Under the pieces are notes generated by a model. That model saw only the letters and a list, made by a program, of their open reading frames with translations. It had not been told where the DNA came from and made no database searches. This document shows, one piece after another, positions 34,842 through 44,122 of a stretch of 64,000 bases of DNA. The position numbers and the translations under genes were made by a program. Numbering within the stretch: position 1 is the first letter of the stretch; every line of letters begins with the position of its first letter. Source of the stretch: Bacteroides sp. GTDB taxonomy: Bacteria > Bacteroidota > Bacteroidia > Bacteroidales > Bacteroidaceae. The stretch is from NCBI GenBank assembly GCA_022648295.1, contig JALCME010000004.1:1-64000 (forward strand). Reading direction: 5' to 3'.

Positions 34842-35431
34842 AATGTAGAATGATGCTGAATTAGATTCATAAACTCCTCCCGGGTTTTCGCCTGATTAAA
34901 TGCTCCGGTAAAATCGGAAGTCGTAGTTACGGAATTTTGCTTTTCCACGCCCCGCATTTGCATGCACATATGTTTGGCCTCCACTACAACCATCACCCCC
35001 AAGGGATTCAGTGTATTCTGAATGCAATCCTTAATTTGCGAAGTCATACGTTCCTGCACCTGTAAACGATGGGAGAAGATATCCACCACCCGGGCTATTT
35101 TACTTAAACCGGTAATGTAACCATTAGGAATGTAAGCAACATGCGCCTTTCCGTAAAACGGAAGCATGTGATGCTCGCAGAGCGAGAAAAAATCAATATC
35201 CTTCACAATTACCATCTGGCTGTACTCTTCCTTAAATTTAGCGGAGAGGAGTACTTCATGCGGATCCATATGATAACCCTTGGTCAAAGTCAGCATAGCT
35301 TTAGCCACCCGTTCCGGCGTTTTCAACAATCCTTCACGACTGGCATCTTCACCTAAAAGAGTTATAATTTGATGATAATGTGCTTTAAGTTCATCCAAAA
35401 TGGGAGAGACGATTTCTTCTTTTTCTAACAT
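34838..35431 (-). CDS. folE: GTP cyclohydrolase I
   Basis: Converts GTP to 7,8-dihydroneopterin triphosphate, the first step of folate (and pterin/queuosine precursor) synthesis. The 197-residue protein has the tunnelling-fold signatures: [32 protein letters not shown] (zinc Cys and His), [19 protein letters not shown] and [18 protein letters not shown] (second zinc Cys). Cytoplasmic decamer by family. It is last in the minus-strand series DUF1599-DoxX-tpiA-SPOR-folE, starting 9 bp after the SPOR gene, and its end overlaps the dnaG stop by 4 bp. Confidence 0.97.
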   Translation of the reverse strand: MLEKEEIVSPILDELKAHYHQIITLLGEDASREGLLKTPERVAKAMLTLTKGYHMDPHEVLLSAKFKEEYSQMVIVKDIDFFSLCEHHMLPFYGKAHVAYIPNGYITGLSKIARVVDIFSHRLQVQERMTSQIKDCIQNTLNPLGVMVVVEAKHMCMQMRGVEKQNSVTTTSDFTGAFNQAKTREEFMNLIQHHSTF

Positions 35432-35440
35432 GATAACTAA

Positions 35441-35899
35441 TTATAATGGAATATTTATTTGCTCTTTCACAATAGAAACTTCATTAAAAACGCCTGTGGT
35501 ACGTAATTGCCGCATCATGGCATCAGCTTCCTCAATACTGCGGAAATCTCCTACACGGCACAACCAACGGGGAGGATTGAAAGAGGTATAAACAGGTAGT
35601 TCTGGAAAATATTCTTTAATTTGTGAAGCCACTGAATAGGCTTCATTCTTGGCTTTACGGGTATTGTTGCCGGCGTATACTTGTATACGATACCCGGAAC
35701 TTTTGATGACTTTTACGTCATCTGCCCCTGATGGAACATATACCGTCCCTATCAATGCCTCAATACGGGAATCTTGATGAATGGAAACCTTACCTTGTCC
35801 GGGTACATCACGTTCCAGACTGTTCACAATATTATTCTGCGCCGAAACAGAAAGAATAAAGGCAAAGCACACTGCCAGAAGAGAGCCAAGTTTTTTCAT
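35441..35899 (-). CDS. SPOR-domain protein (exported)
   Basis: A 152-residue exported protein: signal peptide MKKLGSLLAVCFAFILSVSA, a linker, then a C-terminal SPOR domain (about 75-150; SSGYRIQVYAGNNTRKAKNE ... WLCRVGDFRSIEEADAMMRQ). SPOR domains bind denuded glycan strands of septal peptidoglycan, so it likely acts in the periplasm at division or remodelling sites. I use the Met that begins the signal peptide; three more residues (MFL) are possible upstream. It is between tpiA and folE in a conserved Bacteroidales order. Confidence 0.88.
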   Translation of the reverse strand: MKKLGSLLAVCFAFILSVSAQNNIVNSLERDVPGQGKVSIHQDSRIEALIGTVYVPSGADDVKVIKSSGYRIQVYAGNNTRKAKNEAYSVASQIKEYFPELPVYTSFNPPRWLCRVGDFRSIEEADAMMRQLRTTGVFNEVSIVKEQINIPL

Positions 35900-35937
35900 A
35901 AGAAACAATATATTAAATCAAAGATAAGAGAAGAAGA

Positions 35938-35986
35938 GTTGAAAGTCCGTCAACTACTATAACGTACTATAGCACGAACTTTCAAC
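35938..35986 (-). terminator. Hairpin between tpiA and the SPOR gene
   Basis: GTTGAAAGTCCGT (35938-35950) and ACGAACTTTCAAC (35974-35986) pair over 13 positions with one mismatch. In the direction of transcription it is followed by a pyrimidine-rich stretch (TCTTCTTCTC), so it may attenuate reading from tpiA into the SPOR-folE genes rather than stop it fully. Confidence 0.5.
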
Positions 35987-36005
35987 TCAGGTTTTCTATT
36001 TATTT

Positions 36006-36761
36006 TTAATTAAAAGCATCAATAATACCTTTAAAGTCAGCAGCTTTCAATGCAGCTCCACCAATAAGTCCACCATCAACATCAGGGTTAGCAAACAATT
36101 CTTTTGCATTGGAAGCCTTGCAGCTACCTCCATAAAGGATTGAACAATCATCAGCCACTTTCTTACCATATTTCCCTGCAACAGCAGAACGGATGAAAGC
36201 ATGGATTTCCTGAGCCTGAGCAGGAGTAGCAGTCTTGCCTGTTCCAATGGCCCAAACAGGCTCATAAGCCAAAATGATCTTAGAAAAATCTTCTGTAGAC
36301 AAAGAGAATACAGATGCTAACTGAGCGGCAACAACTTCATTCTGCTTATTAGCTTCGCGTTCTTCCAATACTTCACCAATACAAAAGATTGGAGTCAGAC
36401 CGTTTGCCAATGCCAATTTCACCTTATCGGTCAAAGTTGCTACTGTTTCATGATAATAAGCACGGCGTTCTGAATGCCCCAATATCACATACTTAGCTCC
36501 TGTTGAAGCAACCATAGCAGCCGAAACTTCACCGGTATAAGCTCCGGATTCTTTATCCGCACAGTTTTCTGCACCCACACCAATCTTAGCAGCGTCAACC
36601 AATGGCACAACCGATGCCAAATGAATAAATGGAGTACAAATAACTACATCACAATTCGGTTTCTCATTAGCCAATACTTCATTCAACTCCTTGGCCAAAG
36701 CAATACCCTCCTGAAGGGTTTTGTTCATTTTCCAGTTTCCTGCAACAATGTTTTTTCTCAT
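36006..36761 (-). CDS. tpiA: Triosephosphate isomerase
   Basis: Interconverts dihydroxyacetone phosphate and glyceraldehyde 3-phosphate in glycolysis; cytoplasmic TIM barrel, 251 residues as usual. Motifs: [14 protein letters not shown] (substrate Lys), [34 protein letters not shown] (catalytic His), [20 protein letters not shown] (catalytic Glu and the flexible loop 6), and [12 protein letters not shown] plus [10 protein letters not shown] for phosphate binding. It is preceded by the DoxX-type gene (85-bp gap) and followed by a hairpin and the SPOR gene. Confidence 0.98.
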   Translation of the reverse strand: MRKNIVAGNWKMNKTLQEGIALAKELNEVLANEKPNCDVVICTPFIHLASVVPLVDAAKIGVGAENCADKESGAYTGEVSAAMVASTGAKYVILGHSERRAYYHETVATLTDKVKLALANGLTPIFCIGEVLEEREANKQNEVVAAQLASVFSLSTEDFSKIILAYEPVWAIGTGKTATPAQAQEIHAFIRSAVAGKYGKKVADDCSILYGGSCKASNAKELFANPDVDGGLIGGAALKAADFKGIIDAFN

Positions 36762-36846
36762 TTTGTCTTTATTATTAAAGGGTTAATTTATTTATTACCT
36801 ATAACATCTTTATATTCAATATTAAAATCAAATTCATCGAACGTCT

Positions 36847-38142
36847 TTATTCCGCATTTACCGCTTGCTTCTTTTCACGACGCCTTATGACCAATATGTC
36901 AACGCCAATGACTAATAGCAACGGAATGATAAACCACAAGAATACATATTCCATCGTGCGCAAATCGCTCACTTGCTTCTGGCTACCAATACTCAATTTA
37001 TCCAATTTATCGGAAAGTACATATTCATCCGGCAAATGATTATCACTCCATTTATTTAAAATCGTCCCGTTCTTTATCAAAAGCAGACCCGGATTAGAAC
37101 GGACCATCGTCTTTAACGTAATTTCATCCATCTGACAAAAAGGATACTCCGCCCCGGTCCTGTCGCACCATAGCTCTACCTTATCTCGGGGAGAGGAAGT
37201 CAAAGCATAAAAGCCATAACCATTCTCCACACTATAATCATAAATCTCGTTCACCAAATCGATATTACTGTCATCCGCTTCTTCTATACGATGAGCGACT
37301 AATAAGAACGTATATCCCTTATCCGACAAGATACTATCTGTCAAATCATTCCCCGTTTCCATTGCCATCATGGAAAAATCATGAATAGGAGGTTCATACC
37401 CTTTCTCTTTTAATACAGTATGTACTTTGACAAACTTCCACGTACTATCAGGATAGTTATCCAAGGTAAACTCTTCACGCTTACCATTCTTCTCCAAAAC
37501 AAACAGCGTCTCAAAGACACTGGGCTTTGCCCCCTTGGGAATTTCCATTCCCGCTTTAATATTATGTCCTATTTTATAAGGGCGAAAGTCCAAAATAGGT
37601 AAATGGCCGAGACAATACACCGAAAGGCTAAGCACAAATAAGAAAGTGTATATAGATGCCACCCACTCCAACTTGGCGGAAACAAAACGAATGACTAAGT
37701 CCCGCCCCTTAAACACAGAGACCGCAGCAATCAGTAATACTATATTTTTGCCAAAAGTCTCCCAATTAGTCAAAACCAAAGCGTCCCCAAAACAGCCACA
37801 ATCAGACACCGGATTCGTCAAAGCCAGATAAAGAGTCAGTGGAGTCAACACCACCAGCATCATGAGTGCCAAGGTCGAAGCGAAGTGTTTCCGGATACCA
37901 AAGAATAGAAATACACCGACCGAAAATTCGAAAACGGGCAATGCAACGGCAAACAAAAACAACACAGACTTCGGAAACCATGTAATCATTCCAAAGGCAG
38001 TCAGGTAATCTTGTATTTTATAGAGAAGCCCCAATGGGTCCACAGCTTTTACAAAGCCGGAAAATATAAATACAGCCGCTAATAAAAAGCGGCAAACGTT
38101 CACCCAAACATCCCAGATGATATGTTTTTGTTTATTCTCCAA
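36847..38142 (-). CDS. DoxX/MauE-like membrane protein with C-terminal soluble domain
   Basis: A 431-residue protein. The N-terminal third (residues 8-180) has four or five membrane helices of the DoxX/MauE type (FLLAAVFIFSGFVKAVDPLG, ALPVFEFSVGVFLFFGI) and the pair of Cys in NPVSDCGCFGDALVL typical of this BT_3930-like Bacteroidales family. The middle and C-terminal part (about 200-400) is soluble and resembles a thioredoxin-like fold without an obvious CxxC (YTFLLVAHRIEEADDS, NPGLLLIKNGTILNKWSD). A last helix (around 405-425) and a basic tail end it. It may take part in quinone or thiol redox chemistry at the inner membrane; this is inference. It overlaps the DUF1599 gene by 11 bp. Confidence 0.85.
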   Translation of the reverse strand: MENKQKHIIWDVWVNVCRFLLAAVFIFSGFVKAVDPLGLLYKIQDYLTAFGMITWFPKSVLFLFAVALPVFEFSVGVFLFFGIRKHFASTLALMMLVVLTPLTLYLALTNPVSDCGCFGDALVLTNWETFGKNIVLLIAAVSVFKGRDLVIRFVSAKLEWVASIYTFLFVLSLSVYCLGHLPILDFRPYKIGHNIKAGMEIPKGAKPSVFETLFVLEKNGKREEFTLDNYPDSTWKFVKVHTVLKEKGYEPPIHDFSMMAMETGNDLTDSILSDKGYTFLLVAHRIEEADDSNIDLVNEIYDYSVENGYGFYALTSSPRDKVELWCDRTGAEYPFCQMDEITLKTMVRSNPGLLLIKNGTILNKWSDNHLPDEYVLSDKLDKLSIGSQKQVSDLRTMEYVFLWFIIPLLLVIGVDILVIRRREKKQAVNAE

Positions 38143-38674
38143 ATTCTATTTTAATCAAACCAAACACCGAATAATTGATCATATCCATATAATTGGCATC
38201 CACCCCTTCCGAGACCAAGGTCTGTCCAGATAAACTTTCAATCTGCTTTGTACGATAGATTTTCATCAAAATCAGATCCGTATAAGAGCTAATACGCATG
38301 CTACGCCATGCCTCATCGTAATCGTGATTCTTTGCAAGCATTAAATCCAATGCCTGCTTGGCATATTTATCGTAAAATTCCAAAGCTTTTTCATTCGTAA
38401 TATCCGCGGTCTCTGAATGCCCCAATTCCAATTGAATCAAGCCAACAATACCATAGTTGACAATTGCAATAAACTCGGAACGAATATCTTCATCCACTAA
38501 AGTAACTCCTTTAGTTTCAATGCTCCTAATGCGATTTGCTTTAATAAATATTTGATCTGTCACGGAAGCCGGACGAAGAATGCGCCATGCCGGACCGTAA
38601 TCATGAAGTTTTTTAGAGAACAAATCACGACAAATGGCTATGACCTGTTCAAATTGCTGCCGAGTATCTTTCAT
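38132..38674 (-). CDS. DUF1599 (Nmad1-type) protein with internal duplication
   Basis: A 180-residue cytoplasmic protein made of two tandem copies of the DUF1599 unit. Copy 1 has DLFSKKLHDYGPAWRILRPA, then SVTDQIFIKANRI; copy 2 has DLMLAKNHDYDEAWRSMRIS, then SYTDLILMKIYRT, followed by INYSVFGLIKIE. DUF1599 has been described as a nucleotide-modification-associated domain; the biochemical role is not known. The start at MKDTRQQFEQ is chosen because TACCTTTG (38700-38693) is a good -7 box and the upstream ATG at 38695 falls inside it. It is the first gene of the minus-strand series leading to folE. Confidence 0.88.
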   Translation of the reverse strand: MKDTRQQFEQVIAICRDLFSKKLHDYGPAWRILRPASVTDQIFIKANRIRSIETKGVTLVDEDIRSEFIAIVNYGIVGLIQLELGHSETADITNEKALEFYDKYAKQALDLMLAKNHDYDEAWRSMRISSYTDLILMKIYRTKQIESLSGQTLVSEGVDANYMDMINYSVFGLIKIEFGE

Positions 38675-38692
38675 TTCCTTATAAATAGGACA

Positions 38693-38700
38693 CAAAGGTA
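38693..38700 (-). promoter_or_regulatory. -7 element of the DUF1599-DoxX-tpiA series
   Basis: Leftward TACCTTTG matches TAnnTTTG. It lies 19 bp upstream of the preferred ATG and excludes the longer start. The -33 region is A/T-rich, with no clear TTTG. Confidence 0.5.
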
Positions 38701-38709
38701 TAAATAATT

Positions 38710-38756
38710 AAAAGAAAAAGAAAAGAGGGTACTCTAAATTATATTAAAGCACCCTC
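38710..38756 (-). terminator. Rho-independent terminator after the M23 peptidase gene
   Basis: On the minus strand GAGGGTGCTTTAA (from 38756) pairs with TTTAGAGTACCCTC (to 38725), followed by TTTTCTTTTTCTTTT (38724-38710). It lies 25 bp after the peptidase stop codon. Confidence 0.82.
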
Positions 38757-38780
38757 CTCACTATGATGAATTATCAACTA

Positions 38781-39662
38781 TTATGAGCAACGTAATATCT
38801 GTCCGGGACGTAACTTGGCCCTTCGCGTGATACGATTTAATTTACAAAGTTTACTAATAGAAATTCCTTGACGGGAAGCGATCCTTGACAATGAATCACC
38901 TCGCTTCACTTTATAGAATAAGCCTTCTCCCGAAGCTAAATGACGCTCACTACCAGAACTCCATTGATTTTTATGAAAAGTATAAGCATCCGCCACTACA
39001 TCTTGCTTTTCAAAATCAAACATCAAAGCAGGATTTATAGGTATCCCCAAGAAACGAGTTTCAAAATGGAGATGCGAACCCGTAGATCGACCAGTATTTC
39101 CTCCCAACGCTATGGGCTCTCCGGCTTTTACGACTTCATTTTCTTCTACCAATTGTTTGGACAGATGACCATAAACAGTTTCCAGACCATTATCATGACG
39201 GATAACCACATATTTACCATATCCCCGGCGTCCCTGATTCTTTACAATACGTACCTTGCCATCAAAAGCGGCACGAATTGTATCCCCGACATACACCTTA
39301 ACATCCAATCCATAATGCATTCTCCGTCTTCGGGGACGATAACCAAAAACATCCGTTATTCTGGTATTATTAGTAGGCATACAAAAGCCTGTCAAATCAA
39401 ACTGATAAGCATCCGGTACAATCGCATCACGATAAGCCTGAACATGTTCATTGCTCCAATTTGGATAAACACTTAAACCTGGGTAAGCGGCTTGTTCTGC
39501 ACGAATTTGCTTTTGTAAAGCCAGTGAATCAACACTTTTTAGTTTTCTGTCAATGGGGGCTTGGCGGGCGATCAAATCCTGAGAGAACGCACTCAAGCTG
39601 ACCATTGCCGTCGTAGCAGCTAAAACCAATTTAATGTAGCTAAAATTCATTCGTTTCGTCAT
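38781..39662 (-). CDS. Exported M23 peptidase with C-terminal LysM
   Basis: A 293-residue envelope protein. A signal peptide (about 1-27, ending in SLSAFS) is followed by a linker. A lysostaphin-type M23 domain spans about 100-215: MHYGLDVKV has the HxxxD zinc pair, and GSHLHFETRFLG the HxH motif, with all metal ligands present. A LysM domain ends the protein (about 247-293; YKVKRGDSLSRIASRQGISI). It should cut peptide cross-links in peptidoglycan in the periplasm, held there by LysM. It is a single gene between recG and the DUF1599 gene with its own terminator. The start may be the Met used here or MNFSYIKL four codons later. Confidence 0.93.
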   Translation of the reverse strand: MTKRMNFSYIKLVLAATTAMVSLSAFSQDLIARQAPIDRKLKSVDSLALQKQIRAEQAAYPGLSVYPNWSNEHVQAYRDAIVPDAYQFDLTGFCMPTNNTRITDVFGYRPRRRRMHYGLDVKVYVGDTIRAAFDGKVRIVKNQGRRGYGKYVVIRHDNGLETVYGHLSKQLVEENEVVKAGEPIALGGNTGRSTGSHLHFETRFLGIPINPALMFDFEKQDVVADAYTFHKNQWSSGSERHLASGEGLFYKVKRGDSLSRIASRQGISISKLCKLNRITRRAKLRPGQILRCS

Positions 39663-39918
39663 TCTTTTTTCTGATATCCGTCATATCTGCCTTCGATTAT
39701 CTGCACCTCCTATTCATTTCCGAATATCTAAATTCATAAAAAATTCTCCCAAAGGTAGCATTTATTCTTTAAAACCAAAGTTTATCCTTAACTATTTTTG
39801 AACTACGAATTTAGAAAGAGCAAATAGACACTTGCGTAACTCCCTGTAAATAGGCAACATAACAGCACAGATGTTTTACAACATAAAAACGCAAAGAAAG
39901 CGTATATTTAACCGTCAT

Positions 39919-42015
39919 TCAACTAATAGAAGCCCAGTTAACATTCGTTTTTCTTAAAGCCTTCAATTGGCGCCATAATATTTCATTGTCAGGAAGAATG
40001 CCCGTAGGATCATTATCGATAATAGATTCTGCTATACGACGCACGTGCTGAAGCAATTGACCGTCACGGGATAAATCCGCAATCTTTAAATCAAAAGCAA
40101 CGCCACTCTGCTGAGTACCTTCCAAATCTCCGGGACCACGCAATTTCAAATCAGCTTCGGCTATTTCAAAACCATCATTCGTTCGAACCATAATCTCCAA
40201 ACGTTTTCTGGTCTCTTCCGCCAATTTATAGCTCGTCACCAAAATGCAATAAGACTGATCTGCGCCACGTCCAACCCTGCCACGAAGCTGATGAAGTTGT
40301 GACAGTCCAAAGCGTTCCGCATTTTCAATGATCATCACAGAAGCATTCGGCACATTAACCCCCACTTCTATGACAGTTGTAGCCACCATAATCTGCGCTT
40401 CTCCCGATACAAACAATCGCATTTGCTCATCTTTCTCAGCTGTTTTCATCTTCCCATGTACCTTACAGACCTTACATTCGGGAAACTCTTCACAAACATG
40501 CAAATATCCTTCTTCCAGATTCTTTAAATCAATCTTTTCGCTTTCCTTTATCAGAGGATATACAATATATATCTGCCGTCCTTCCTCAACTTGCTTATGC
40601 ACAGAACGATATAAACTCTCCCGCCGATTATCGTACTGATGAATAGTCGTCACAGGTTTACGCCCGGGAGGAAGCTCATCAATGACAGAAACATCCAGAT
40701 CACCATACAGCGTCATGGCCAAAGTACGGGGAATCGGAGTGGCGGTCATGACAAGTACATGGGGAGGTTGCACGTTCTTCGTCCACAAGCGAGCCCGCTG
40801 AGCCACTCCAAAACGGTGCTGTTCATCAATGACCACCAATCCTAATGACGAAAAACTCACTGTATCTTCTATCACGGCATGTGTTCCTATTAATATCTTA
40901 ACCGCCCCGGACTGCAAGTCAGAGAGAATATTTTCCCGCTTCTTTCCTTTCACAGAACCGGTCAACAGTTCCACCCTGATATTCATTCCATACAGCAACT
41001 CACAAATAGTTCCGTAATGCTGATTTGCCAGAATTTCGGTGGGTGCCATCATGCACGCCTGAAAACCATTATCCAAAGCAATCAACATGCTCATTAACGC
41101 TACCAGCGTCTTTCCACTGCCCACATCGCCCTGTAACAAGCGGTTCATCTGTTTTCCGCTGCCTACATCTTTTCGTATTTCCTTTAATACCCGTTTTTGA
41201 GCTCCGGTCAGCGAGAAAGGAAGATTCTTCGCATAAAAGGTATTGAAGACATCCCCTACTTTTTCAAAAATATATCCCCGATATCTCTGCTGACGTTCTC
41301 TGGCATAACGGAGAATATTTAATTGAACATAAAAAAGTTCTTCAAATTTAAGGCGGTACTGGGCTTTACGAAGAGCATCAGGATTTGCCGGGAAATGGAT
41401 ATTTACTAATGCCTCACTCAAAGGCATCAAATGGTGCTCAACTAGAATTGAAGGAGAAAGAGTTTCAGGTAAAGGTTCATTCAACTGTTCAACGACGGTA
41501 CCCATCATTTTTTCAATGGCATGAGAATTAAGGAACGCCCTCTTCATCTTTTCCGTCGTATTATAATAGGGCTGTAATCCTATGGATGACAGTTTCATTT
41601 CCGAAACTTCATCTATATCCGGATGGGCTATATTTATTCTGCCATTAAAGACCGAGGGCTTACCAAATACAATATACTCCCGGTGAATTTTATATTTACC
41701 TACTAAATATTTTATTCCCTGAAACCAAACAAGATCCACGACACCCGTACCATCTGAGAAATGAGCAATCAGACGTCGTTGCCGTCCCTCTCCTACGGTC
41801 TCAAATCCTAATACTTCTCCTTTCAGTTGAATATAAGGCATTGTACCGTCAATTTCATGAATATAGTAAATTCTACTCCTGTCTACGTACTTATATGGGA
41901 AATAATATAATAAATCGTGCAAAGAATAGATTCCTAATTCTTTGTTTAAGACAGAGGCACGCCGCGGACCAACACCTGATAAATATTTTATGTCGCGTGT
42001 AGTTAAATCGAACAT
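39919..42015 (-). CDS. recG: ATP-dependent DNA helicase RecG
   Basis: Branch-migrating helicase that reverses stalled forks and processes Holliday junctions; 698 residues, the family length. N-terminal wedge/OB domain (about 1-240; DIKYLSGVGPRRASVLNKEL). Helicase core with RLLQGDVGSGKTLVALMS (Walker A), VVIDEQHRFGVAQR (DEQH box), VLVMTATPIPRTLAMTLYGD, VATTVIEVGVNVPNASVMI, and RFGLSQLHQLRGRVGRG. The TRG-type motif is FEIAEADLKLRGPGDLEGTQ. It starts one base after the end of ispD and closes the pdxJ-exbB-exbD-tonB-DJ1-ispD-recG run. The following 256 bases up to the M23 gene contain nothing recognisable. Confidence 0.97.
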   Translation of the reverse strand: MFDLTTRDIKYLSGVGPRRASVLNKELGIYSLHDLLYYFPYKYVDRSRIYYIHEIDGTMPYIQLKGEVLGFETVGEGRQRRLIAHFSDGTGVVDLVWFQGIKYLVGKYKIHREYIVFGKPSVFNGRINIAHPDIDEVSEMKLSSIGLQPYYNTTEKMKRAFLNSHAIEKMMGTVVEQLNEPLPETLSPSILVEHHLMPLSEALVNIHFPANPDALRKAQYRLKFEELFYVQLNILRYARERQQRYRGYIFEKVGDVFNTFYAKNLPFSLTGAQKRVLKEIRKDVGSGKQMNRLLQGDVGSGKTLVALMSMLIALDNGFQACMMAPTEILANQHYGTICELLYGMNIRVELLTGSVKGKKRENILSDLQSGAVKILIGTHAVIEDTVSFSSLGLVVIDEQHRFGVAQRARLWTKNVQPPHVLVMTATPIPRTLAMTLYGDLDVSVIDELPPGRKPVTTIHQYDNRRESLYRSVHKQVEEGRQIYIVYPLIKESEKIDLKNLEEGYLHVCEEFPECKVCKVHGKMKTAEKDEQMRLFVSGEAQIMVATTVIEVGVNVPNASVMIIENAERFGLSQLHQLRGRVGRGADQSYCILVTSYKLAEETRKRLEIMVRTNDGFEIAEADLKLRGPGDLEGTQQSGVAFDLKIADLSRDGQLLQHVRRIAESIIDNDPTGILPDNEILWRQLKALRKTNVNWASIS

Positions 42016-42681
42016 TTACTTAATAATTGCTTCAGCCATTCTTAAATCAAAAGGAGTGGTTATTTTTATATTTTCCCGATTTCCTTCCGTCAGATAGACG
42101 GGAAAGCCCAATGCTTCCACAACAGACGCATCATCAGTGAAAGAAGGCACAAAAGGTTGCTCGTAAGCTCGTTTTAGTAAATCTGCTTCAAAAACCTGAG
42201 GAGTTTGCACCAACTTATATTCTTCACGGTCAACGGTTTCACTGGTACCATCCGGCAACAAATGTCTTACGGTTTCTATGACGTTAACAACAGGTATAAC
42301 CGCTTTCTTTTGAGCAGCCAGAGTATAGCAGGAAGCTATAACCTGTTGCGAAACAAAGGGACGCACTCCATCGTGTACCCCTACTAAACCGGAAGTAGTG
42401 ACATAAGCCAATCCATTTTTCACAGAGTGAAAGCGAGTTTCTCCTCCATCGACAACCGTATGAACTAAGGAAAAGTGATGTACTTTACATAAGTCCGCCC
42501 AATAATTCTGTTGACTGGAAGGAAGTACCAATATTACTTTTATATGTGGATTGTAAGAATAAAAAGCCTCAATAGTATGCATCAATAAAGGCTTTCCTTT
42601 CACAAGAAGAAATTGCTTGGGAACTTCTCCTCCCATACGTACCCCCCTGCCTCCGGCGAGAATTAATACATATTGCACCAT
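42016..42681 (-). CDS. ispD: 2-C-methyl-D-erythritol 4-phosphate cytidylyltransferase
   Basis: Third step of the non-mevalonate isoprenoid pathway, transferring CMP to MEP. The 221-residue nucleotidyltransferase has the CTP-binding loop [20 protein letters not shown], then [25 protein letters not shown], the segment [28 protein letters not shown] and [17 protein letters not shown]. All lie in the positions expected for IspD. Cytoplasmic. It sits between the DJ-1 family gene (3-bp gap) and recG (adjacent), the usual order in Bacteroides. Confidence 0.97.
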   Translation of the reverse strand: MVQYVLILAGGRGVRMGGEVPKQFLLVKGKPLLMHTIEAFYSYNPHIKVILVLPSSQQNYWADLCKVHHFSLVHTVVDGGETRFHSVKNGLAYVTTSGLVGVHDGVRPFVSQQVIASCYTLAAQKKAVIPVVNVIETVRHLLPDGTSETVDREEYKLVQTPQVFEADLLKRAYEQPFVPSFTDDASVVEALGFPVYLTEGNRENIKITTPFDLRMAEAIIK

Positions 42682-42684
42682 AGG

Positions 42685-43236
42685 TCACTGAACTATGCAC
42701 ATTGCTTCTTTCAGCTCTTTTACTTTTTCCTTGCCAACAAGTAATTCAACAACAGCAAATGCAAATTCAAAGGCGGCACCCGGACCTTTCCCTGTAATGA
42801 TAGTGCCGTCCTTCTCAACAAGTGCAGCCGTATATTCCGCACCTTCCATGTATTTTTCAAAACCCGGATAACAGGTTGCTTTTTTACCTTTAAGTATACC
42901 CAACTTACCTAAAACCATGGGAGCAGCACAGATGGCAGCAATAGGCTTATGTTCTTTGACAAAGCCTAAAAGCAATTTGCGCAAGTCTTCCGATTCTCCT
43001 AAAGTTGCCGCACCCGGCATGCCTCCGGGAAGCATAAGCAAATCAGCATCAAAAAAATCACAATTTACGATATTCTTATCACAAAGGACGGGTATATCAT
43101 GAGCCCCCCTTACTATTTCGTCGGGAGTTACTGATATCATCGCAACTTTCAACCCGGCACGTTTCATTATATCTACAGCCGTAAAGGCTTCTATTTCTTC
43201 AAAACCATCTGCAAAAAAGACATAAACAGTTCCCAT
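42685..43236 (-). CDS. DJ-1/PfpI family protein
   Basis: A 183-residue flavodoxin-like protein of the DJ-1/ThiJ/PfpI superfamily, sub-type YajL/DJ-1. Features: VYVFFADGFEEIEAFTAVDI with the conserved Glu, LMLPGGMPGAATLGES, and IAAICAAPMVLGKLGIL with the nucleophilic Cys at the elbow, followed by GKGPGAAFEFAFAVVELL. Members act as glyoxalase III, deglycases or chaperone-like redox sensors; which applies here is unknown. Cytoplasmic. It follows tonB by 13 bp in the pdxJ-recG operon. Confidence 0.92.
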   Translation of the reverse strand: MGTVYVFFADGFEEIEAFTAVDIMKRAGLKVAMISVTPDEIVRGAHDIPVLCDKNIVNCDFFDADLLMLPGGMPGAATLGESEDLRKLLLGFVKEHKPIAAICAAPMVLGKLGILKGKKATCYPGFEKYMEGAEYTAALVEKDGTIITGKGPGAAFEFAFAVVELLVGKEKVKELKEAMCIVQ

Positions 43237-43249
43237 AGCTATTCCTCCT

Positions 43250-44065
43250 TTATCTTAATTTAAAATAATATGTTATTGTTCCCATCTGATTGTTCATACC
43301 GGTCACTGTATTAAAGCGGGCTTTTTTAGCTGCATCCTCGGCAGCCTTACGCAAAGCCGGGTTTACCGTATTAGTCTGTTTATTAATACTTGTGGCAATG
43401 ACATATCCTGCCGGATTTACCGTAATGGTGACCACTACTTTGCCCTCATCTTGCACATTGTATGCAGGCCGTGGCAATCCTCCTTCACCAATGGAACGGC
43501 CTCCAAGACTAAATGTTCCATATCCTCCTGTTCCATTCAATGCTCCCGAAGAGGCATTTCCCGTCGAGCTTCCCTGTGTGCCCGTTCCCTGAGTTTCTCC
43601 TCTATTTCCCAGTTGAGCCCCTTTATTAAAAGCTCCCGACACCCGCCGACGGGCAGTTTCCTCAGCTGCTTTACGTTCCTGTTCTTTCCGTTCTTCTTCC
43701 TTTTTGCGAGCCTCTTCCGCTTTTTCGGCAGCTGTCTTTTCCGGTTTCTTTAGTTCTGTCTTTTTGGTCTCAGTCTTTGGCTTGATAGCCACAGTTTCCT
43801 CATCTTCCTGCGTAATGATATCTTGCTCGGCTGCGCTTTGTTCATCAGCAGGCGGTGGAGTCTCCATAACGTCTACCTTCACCAGTGAAGGGTCTATATC
43901 TCCTGCAGCATCAGGTACCTCACCCAACATCACAGGCATGCCATCTTCCTCTGAATGTTCAGGAGGCAGTGTAAAACCTACTACTATTAAAAGGACAATA
44001 AAGGCTACGTGCACCAACAATGCACCAATCATTCCTATATATTTGCCTTTCTTCTTCTGATCCAC
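43250..44065 (-). CDS. TonB-like energy transducer (TolA/TonB type)
   Basis: A 271-residue inner-membrane-anchored periplasmic protein: one N-terminal helix (about 9-32, IGMIGALLVHVAFIVLLIVV), then an acidic and then strongly basic Lys/Glu/Arg-rich coiled region (about 95-145), a Gly/Ser/Thr-rich linker and a C-terminal domain (about 190-271; GKVVVTITVNPAGYVIATSI ... TITYYFKLR). Together with ExbB and ExbD encoded next to it, it should transmit proton-motive force to outer-membrane transporters such as the SusC protein in this window. The charged linker and weak C-terminal domain are also TolA-like, so a Tol-type envelope role is possible. Confidence 0.88.
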   Translation of the reverse strand: MDQKKKGKYIGMIGALLVHVAFIVLLIVVGFTLPPEHSEEDGMPVMLGEVPDAAGDIDPSLVKVDVMETPPPADEQSAAEQDIITQEDEETVAIKPKTETKKTELKKPEKTAAEKAEEARKKEEERKEQERKAAEETARRRVSGAFNKGAQLGNRGETQGTGTQGSSTGNASSGALNGTGGYGTFSLGGRSIGEGGLPRPAYNVQDEGKVVVTITVNPAGYVIATSINKQTNTVNPALRKAAEDAAKKARFNTVTGMNNQMGTITYYFKLR

Positions 44066-44122
44066 CTTATATCAATATTGCCTGATTTAATTAAAAGAAT
44101 CACATCGTTCTTTTCTGATTAC

